DNA of 64,000 bases, from contig NZ_BTPM01000001.1 in the NCBI RefSeq assembly GCF_036245475.1, positions 682,001 through 746,000 of the forward strand, read 5' to 3'. The notes beneath the pieces are model-generated. The model saw only the letters and a list, made by a program, of their open reading frames with translations. It did not search any database and was not told where the DNA came from. Shown here piece after piece: positions 63,787 to 64,000 of this stretch; within the stretch, counting starts at the first letter, position 1; each line of letters starts with the position of its first letter. Source of the DNA: Vibrio sp. 10N. Lineage in GTDB: Bacteria > Pseudomonadota > Gammaproteobacteria > Enterobacterales > Vibrionaceae. The translations under genes and the position numbers were made by a program.

Positions 63787-64000
63787 CCATGAGCAACGAA
63801 GAAAACAAGGTAAATCAAGAAGAGCTAAACACCCAAGAAGCGGAAGCAAAACAGGAAGATGCAGAGGTGGTAGGTTCTGACGCTGACGTGGAATGGAACG
63901 AAGAATCCGAGCAAGACATTCAAGAAGCTAAGATTGCACAACTAGAAGCAGCCCTTCTGTCTAGCGAAGCAAAAGTGAAAGAGCAGCAAGATTCTGTTCT
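63787..64000 (+). CDS. grpE: Nucleotide exchange factor GrpE (3'-truncated by window edge)
   Basis: GrpE exchanges ADP for ATP on DnaK. Only the N-terminal 71 codons are in the window: an acidic, glutamate- and glutamine-rich disordered start ([20 protein letters not shown]) turning into the coiled-coil [28 protein letters not shown]. Start ATG 63787 follows GGAGAG. The RpoH-type promoter and divergent nadK support the call. Confidence 0.93.

Overview
This 64 kb window looks like a chromosomal segment of a Vibrio species. It has the gammaproteobacterial housekeeping blocks queA-tgt-yajC-secD-secF, suhB/trmJ, the full isc operon, rlmN-rodZ-ispG-hisS-yfgM-bamB-der, xseA/guaB-guaA and smpB/ratA-ratB/bamE/recN/nadK/grpE. 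It also has a chitinase close to guaBA, a tmRNA tag reading ANDENYALAA, and a moderate GC content. The species cannot be fixed from the sequence alone. queA is cut by the left edge and grpE by the right edge.

Layout. 1-5703: queuosine biosynthesis (queA, tgt) followed by the SecDF-YajC accessory translocase. 5839-5959: one copy of a dispersed hairpin-ended repeat. 6099-13502: suhB, trmJ and the iron-sulfur cluster operon iscR-S-U-A-hscB-hscA-fdx-iscX, with two IscR-type sites in front of iscR. 13706-24216: pepB, ndk, rlmN, rodZ, ispG, hisS, yfgM, bamB, der. 24297-28281: a free-standing AlaX-like editing protein, a GAF-GGDEF diguanylate cyclase, a zinc-ribbon protein and xseA. 28490-31659: guaB and guaA, with a PurR-like box between them. 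31871-34097: an acetate-type (SatP/YaaH) transporter and a sodium:amino-acid symporter. 34426-38625: the thiamine salvage operon thiD-thiZ-thiX-thiY-tenA behind a TPP riboswitch. 38990-41518: a large GH18 chitinase. 41663-42685: ribB behind an FMN riboswitch. 42941-44581: a GNAT acetyltransferase and a PLP-dependent aldolase-like enzyme.

44707-58451 is a genomic island of about 13.7 kb inserted in the 3' end of ssrA (tmRNA). A P4-type integrase lies next to ssrA, and a copy of the ssrA 3' end sits at the far boundary. What looks like the ancestral ssrA terminator is stranded just outside that far boundary, while the island supplies a substitute terminator beside ssrA. Cargo: a DUF4143-type AAA ATPase, a calcineurin-like phosphoesterase, a CoiA-like nuclease-type protein divergent from an archaeo-eukaryotic-primase/SF2-helicase fusion, an AbiEi-type antitoxin with no recognisable AbiEii partner, an AbrB-like small protein, several orphan small ORFs, a serine resolvase, a secreted beta-propeller-like protein and a second, minimal tyrosine recombinase. 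The island is rich in operator-like or recombination-site-like DNA: three 22-bp palindromes at exact 32-bp spacing, three 14-bp palindromes at exact 21-bp spacing, a concentric double palindrome, a 40-bp palindrome, and a cluster of dyads in front of the resolvase.

The strongest candidate for an undescribed system is the primase-helicase / CoiA-like / phosphoesterase group (46818-51391), probably a nucleic-acid-targeting defence module. That function is inferred from domain types and island context; the sequence does not show it directly.
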